DNA of 64,000 bases from Chitinophagaceae bacterium UBA1930 (GTDB taxonomy: Bacteria > Bacteroidota > Bacteroidia > Chitinophagales > Chitinophagaceae), in NCBI GenBank assembly GCA_002337145.1, contig DDFK01000003.1, forward strand, positions 62,001-126,000, read 5' to 3'. Each line of letters opens with the position of its first letter. Position 1 is the stretch's first letter. This document shows positions 60,771 through 64,000 of the stretch, piece by piece. Below the pieces are notes generated by a model that searched no databases, was not told the DNA's origin, and saw only the letters and a list, made by a program, of their open reading frames with translations. Position numbers and translations under genes: made by a program.

Positions 60771-61637
60771 ATGCTAAAAATTTCAAAATACATCCTTTTA
60801 TCCTGCTGTACGTTGATTACCATCTCCGTACTGGCACATGAGTTTTGGTTGCAGTCCAATCAATATTTTTTTGCAGTAAGTGAAGTAGCCAATATCCGTT
60901 TTAATGTAGGCGAAGATTTTACTGGCGAAAACTGGAAAGGCAACAGGAACCGTGTACAGCAATTGATACATTATGCACCCGACAACACAACAACAGACAT
61001 CAGCAACAAGCTAAGCAGCTCCGAAGGCGATTCGCTGCAACTGCCCATTACACAGGAAGGTACACATATGGTTATCTTCAACAGTACTAACTCTTTTATA
61101 CAATTGGAAGCAAAAAAGTTCAATGATTATTTAATAGAAGATGGTTTACAGTATGTATTTGCTTACCGCAAGACAAACCATGAATTGGACAGTACTGGCA
61201 GGGAGCATTATCAACGCAGTGTAAAAACAATTTTTCAATGTGGCAAAGCAACAACCAATGCCTGTGCCAAACCAACCTCTTTGCCTTTGGATATTGTACC
61301 GGAAACGAATCCCTATCAAATAGTGCCAAATCATAGTGTAACCAACAATGGCGGCATAGATAATACGAACCGGTTCAGGATTATTTTTAAATCCAATCCA
61401 CTTGGCAAAACCTTGGTAAAGCATTGGTACAAAAAAATCGATGGTACATTTACGCACGATGATGTATATACCAACAAAAAAGGTTGGGTTACTTTATTGC
61501 AACATAACGGACCAAACATGGTTAGCTGCGTGTATATGGGGAAAAATACTGCTGATAACAAAGCCCAATGGCAGAGTTACTGGGCGAGTGTAACTTTTGA
61601 AATAAAGAAGGGCAGTTATTTTAATAAGAAAAAATAG
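60771..61637 (+). CDS. DUF4198-type exported protein
   Basis: 288 residues. Signal peptide ending SVLAHEF, then HEFWLQSNQYFFAVSEVANIRFNVGEDFTGENWKGN..., the layout of DUF4198 (nickel/cobalt-uptake NikM-like periplasmic Ig-like proteins). The AHEFW motif at the mature N-terminus is typical, with His that may bind metal. No metal transporter gene is beside it. Follows the LolC/E-like permease by 24 bp. Confidence 0.85.
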   Translation: MLKISKYILLSCCTLITISVLAHEFWLQSNQYFFAVSEVANIRFNVGEDFTGENWKGNRNRVQQLIHYAPDNTTTDISNKLSSSEGDSLQLPITQEGTHMVIFNSTNSFIQLEAKKFNDYLIEDGLQYVFAYRKTNHELDSTGREHYQRSVKTIFQCGKATTNACAKPTSLPLDIVPETNPYQIVPNHSVTNNGGIDNTNRFRIIFKSNPLGKTLVKHWYKKIDGTFTHDDVYTNKKGWVTLLQHNGPNMVSCVYMGKNTADNKAQWQSYWASVTFEIKKGSYFNKKK

Positions 61638-61646
61638 GTTTACTAT

Positions 61647-62744
61647 ATGAATGCATTGGGAAAATTGATGCTACTCACAATGTTCTTTACTGTTAATGCT
61701 TCTGCACAGTCTCTTAAAGATGACAACTATGCTACTGTTCTATTACGCAATATGAATGTAAACTACATTTCGTTACCTGATTCTTTTGCCGCTAATAAAT
61801 CCACACTTTCAAACTACAGCTCCGTAAATTTTATAGATGCCCGGTTCGATTCAACTTATATTGGTTATATAAAAGATGGCAGGCATAAAAGGCTGGCTTT
61901 AAAAAATGGGTTAAGCAACACCTTGAACTTACAATTCAACAACGGCACTACAAGACAAAACAAAGACTATAGCTTGCTTTTTATCATCCATCAATTCAGA
62001 TTAATTGAAAGTGACACATCTATTGACAAAGACATGAAAAAAATTTCACGCGTTAATAAGTTAATTGTAAAGTTTGATGTATTTGTGGAAAGACAAAACA
62101 AATATCAGGCTGCTTTTAGATATGATACAACACTATATGATTTTGAAAACTCGAGTACAAATAAATTACCCATCATAAATACCTGCATTGCCAAACTTCT
62201 TCCCAAGATTGGCTCTATTAATTTATTAAAAGTAGCTACTAAAAAAGAATATAGTTTAACTGACATCAAAGAATCTATTACTGAAAAATTCAATCTTCCA
62301 ATTGTCAAAGACAGTCTTGCAAAAAAAGGCGTTTATCTTACTTACGAAGAGTTTATACATAATAGCCCTAGTATTATAGACTACAAACTTGAAACAGTAA
62401 AATCAGTGACAATTATTTCTACTAAAGATGATTCTGGAAACTGGATGCCGCAACAGATTTTTTTTGGTTACAGCAATGGCAAAAATATTTGGTTGAAAGT
62501 GTATAACAACTTTTTTATGCTTCGTCGAAAAGATCAATCATACGAATTTTTTGGGTTTCATTTTACCAAAACAAAAACTCATTCAGTTCTCCCTCCCTCA
62601 ATACCATACAACTCAATAGATTTAAGTACTAGTGCTAAAGAAAGTGCAACACGGCAAGTGATAGGTGATAATATGTATAATGAATTGAACAAACCCGATT
62701 TCCAACCTTTTTTTATAGATTTTGAAAGCGGGGTTCTTTATTGA
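61647..62744 (+). CDS. Exported hypothetical protein, A/T-rich gene
   Basis: 365 residues. Signal peptide MNALGKLMLLTMFFTVNASA; the rest has no recognised domain. It has many Lys/Asn/Ser/Ile, and its DNA looks more A/T rich than its neighbours, which may mean recent acquisition or relaxed selection. Only 9 bp after the DUF4198 gene, so likely in the same message. The end is 34 bp from the convergent ruvB stop. Confidence 0.68.
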   Translation: MNALGKLMLLTMFFTVNASAQSLKDDNYATVLLRNMNVNYISLPDSFAANKSTLSNYSSVNFIDARFDSTYIGYIKDGRHKRLALKNGLSNTLNLQFNNGTTRQNKDYSLLFIIHQFRLIESDTSIDKDMKKISRVNKLIVKFDVFVERQNKYQAAFRYDTTLYDFENSSTNKLPIINTCIAKLLPKIGSINLLKVATKKEYSLTDIKESITEKFNLPIVKDSLAKKGVYLTYEEFIHNSPSIIDYKLETVKSVTIISTKDDSGNWMPQQIFFGYSNGKNIWLKVYNNFFMLRRKDQSYEFFGFHFTKTKTHSVLPPSIPYNSIDLSTSAKESATRQVIGDNMYNELNKPDFQPFFIDFESGVLY

Positions 62745-62778
62745 TACAATGATCAATATTTACTTTATCTTAAAAGTT

Positions 62779-63807
62779 TCAACTAAACAAATTCGGCACC
62801 CCACCAAACGGTTTCTTACCCAAGTGTTCATACGCTTTTGGGGTAACTTCCCTCCCTCTTGGTGTGCGTTGCAAAAAGCCTTCTTGAATAAGGAACGGTT
62901 CATACACTTCTTCAATGGTACCGGGCTCTTCACCAACAGCAGTGGCAATAGTGGTTAAACCAACAGGACCACCCTTGAATTTTTCGATGATGGCCGAAAG
63001 GATGCGGTTATCCATTTCATCCAGTCCATGTTCATCTACATTCAATGCCTTTAAAGCATGTTGCGTAATACCCAGGTCAATGGCACCATCGTTCAGCACC
63101 TGTGCAAAGTCACGCACACGACGTAGCAAACCATTGGCAATACGTGGCGTGCCACGACTCCTGCGGGATATTTCACCAGCTGCATCGCTTGAAATATCCG
63201 TATTTAAAATAGCGGCACTACGTTCTATTATTTTTTTAAGTGTTTCGCTATTGTAATATTCCAAGCGGCTTTTTATACCAAAACGTGAAAGTAATGGTGC
63301 GGTCAATAAGCCACTCCTGGTAGTGGCACCTACCAATGTAAACGGGTTCAGGTTTATCTGTATGCTTCTGGCATTGGGCCCACTGTCAATCATAATATCA
63401 ATACGGTAATCTTCCATAGCCGCATACAGGTACTCTTCCACCACCGTACTCAACCTATGTATCTCGTCAATAAACAATACATCATTGGGTTGCAGGTTGG
63501 TAAGCAGTCCTGCAAGGTCGCCTGGCTTCTCAATTACGGGGCCCGAGGTTTCTTTAATGTTCACGCCAAGTTCATTGGCTACAATCCTGCTCAATGTTGT
63601 CTTGCCCAATCCCGGCGGACCATGAAACAAGGTATGGTCCAATGCCTCGCCGCGGATTTTTGCAGCCTTGATAAATATCAACAGGTTTTCGATCAATTGT
63701 GGCTGACCAGAAAAATCGTCCAACGCCGCAGGGCGTATGGCATTTTCAAATTCCTTTTCTACGGAACTCAACTGTTCGTTACTGCTATTGAGATTGGGAT
63801 TAGACAT
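62779..63807 (-). CDS. ruvB: Holliday junction branch-migration helicase RuvB
   Basis: 342 residues. AAA+ ATPase: Walker A GPPGLGKT at 63-70, Walker B LFIDEIHRLS with D114-E115, sensor GATTRSG, arginine-finger region and C-terminal winged helix (GFLQRTPRGREVTPKAYEHL). Drives branch migration with RuvA, which is not in the window. ATG at 63807 chosen, family length. Confidence 0.97.
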   Translation of the reverse strand: MSNPNLNSSNEQLSSVEKEFENAIRPAALDDFSGQPQLIENLLIFIKAAKIRGEALDHTLFHGPPGLGKTTLSRIVANELGVNIKETSGPVIEKPGDLAGLLTNLQPNDVLFIDEIHRLSTVVEEYLYAAMEDYRIDIMIDSGPNARSIQINLNPFTLVGATTRSGLLTAPLLSRFGIKSRLEYYNSETLKKIIERSAAILNTDISSDAAGEISRRSRGTPRIANGLLRRVRDFAQVLNDGAIDLGITQHALKALNVDEHGLDEMDNRILSAIIEKFKGGPVGLTTIATAVGEEPGTIEEVYEPFLIQEGFLQRTPRGREVTPKAYEHLGKKPFGGVPNLFS

Positions 63808-63936
63808 ATAGCACCAAAACTAAATTAAATTGCCCATTTGAAGTTTGGAGATTTCTGTCTGATGAAACCCTGGCAACGGCTAAAGCCTTGTCAGCGGTTG
63901 ATCCTGCGATAAGAAAATCCTTGTTAACTTCAATAA

Positions 63937-64000
63937 ATGAAAACAGCTTTATTGGTGGGTGCCACAGGCTTAACGGGCAACCTGTTACTGCAATTGTTAC
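63937..64000 (+). CDS. Start of an NAD(P)-binding (SDR-like) protein, cut by the window edge
   Basis: First 21 codons only: MKTALLVGATGLTGNLLLQLL. The GATGLTG is a Rossmann dinucleotide-binding motif of atypical SDR / NAD(P)H-binding proteins (HTATIP2-like). Divergent from ruvB with a 129-bp gap. Family cannot be fixed from this fragment. Confidence 0.7.
   Translation, partial: MKTALLVGATGLTGNLLLQLL

Noticed and set aside
43..64000. tRNA or rRNA genes
   Set aside because: The larger gaps were read for cloverleaf-like arms and conserved rRNA sequence and none was seen; a covariance-model scan would be decisive and could not be run.

Overview
The window reads as chromosomal DNA of a Bacteroidota bacterium, most probably of the family Chitinophagaceae (order Chitinophagales). 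The evidence is the GldB gliding lipoprotein, promoters of the TTG-N19/20-TAnnTTTG type, DUF4783, PspC/PadR, haem-binding-domain and SUI1-like genes, many short-signal lipoproteins, almost no Shine-Dalgarno sites, and intergenic repeat families. No rRNA, tRNA, CRISPR array, transposase or phage gene was found. Genes are dense and split between both strands, and strong hairpin terminators mark many transcript ends.

Layout. 1-3.5 kb: the end of an N-acyl-D-amino-acid deacylase, a small barrel protein, an extreme Ala/Asn/Thr/Ser low-complexity exported protein and a small carboxypeptidase-regulatory-like protein. 3.5-9 kb: M19 dipeptidase, glutamine-dependent NAD synthetase, GldB, a lipoprotein and ApaG. 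9.2-13.5 kb: PBP2-RodA (cell elongation) and a metallo-beta-lactamase-fold hydrolase. 13.6-15.4 kb: an ECF sigma / membrane anti-sigma-like / Spy-like operon. 15.4-20.3 kb: GH18 chitinase-like lipoprotein, then a divergent small gene-PadR-PspC locus. 20.4-25.6 kb: GcvT, SRPBCC protein, hybrid histidine kinase, RlpA-like lipoprotein, ComB. 26-32.7 kb: a SWIM/SNF2 helicase, a BI-1 family membrane protein and the pyruvate dehydrogenase E2 with two lipoyl domains.

32.8-36.7 kb holds the locus with the clearest regulatory logic. A GbsR/MarR-type regulator and the following membrane protein / DCC-thioredoxin membrane protein / TIGR01777 epimerase operon each carry the same 6-6-6 inverted repeat upstream. 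CoA-binding and YkuK-like proteins follow. 36.9-40.3 kb is a minus-strand run gpmI, haem-binding protein, lipoprotein, engB. 40.4-46.5 kb has DUF4783, nadC, a SUI1-like factor, a CDGSH/mono-cluster Fe-S fusion, isocitrate dehydrogenase, a lipoprotein and a 2-hydroxyacid dehydrogenase.

46.6-51.1 kb is the ATP synthase cluster atpB-E-F-H-A on the minus strand. It ends in a terminator with no gamma gene following, and it has unusual intergenic structures at the c/b and b/delta junctions. Upstream is a small-protein/nucleotidyltransferase pair. 52-59 kb holds a barrel protein and two MsbA-like ABC exporters around a bifunctional Rel/SpoT enzyme. 59.1-64 kb has RbfA, a LolC/E-like permease, DUF4198 and hypothetical exported proteins, RuvB and the start of an NAD(P)-binding protein.

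No wholly new multi-gene system is evident. The best leads are the regulator/operator/DCC locus, the small-protein/nucleotidyltransferase pair, the ATP synthase intergenic elements, and four families of interspersed intergenic repeats with hairpin potential.
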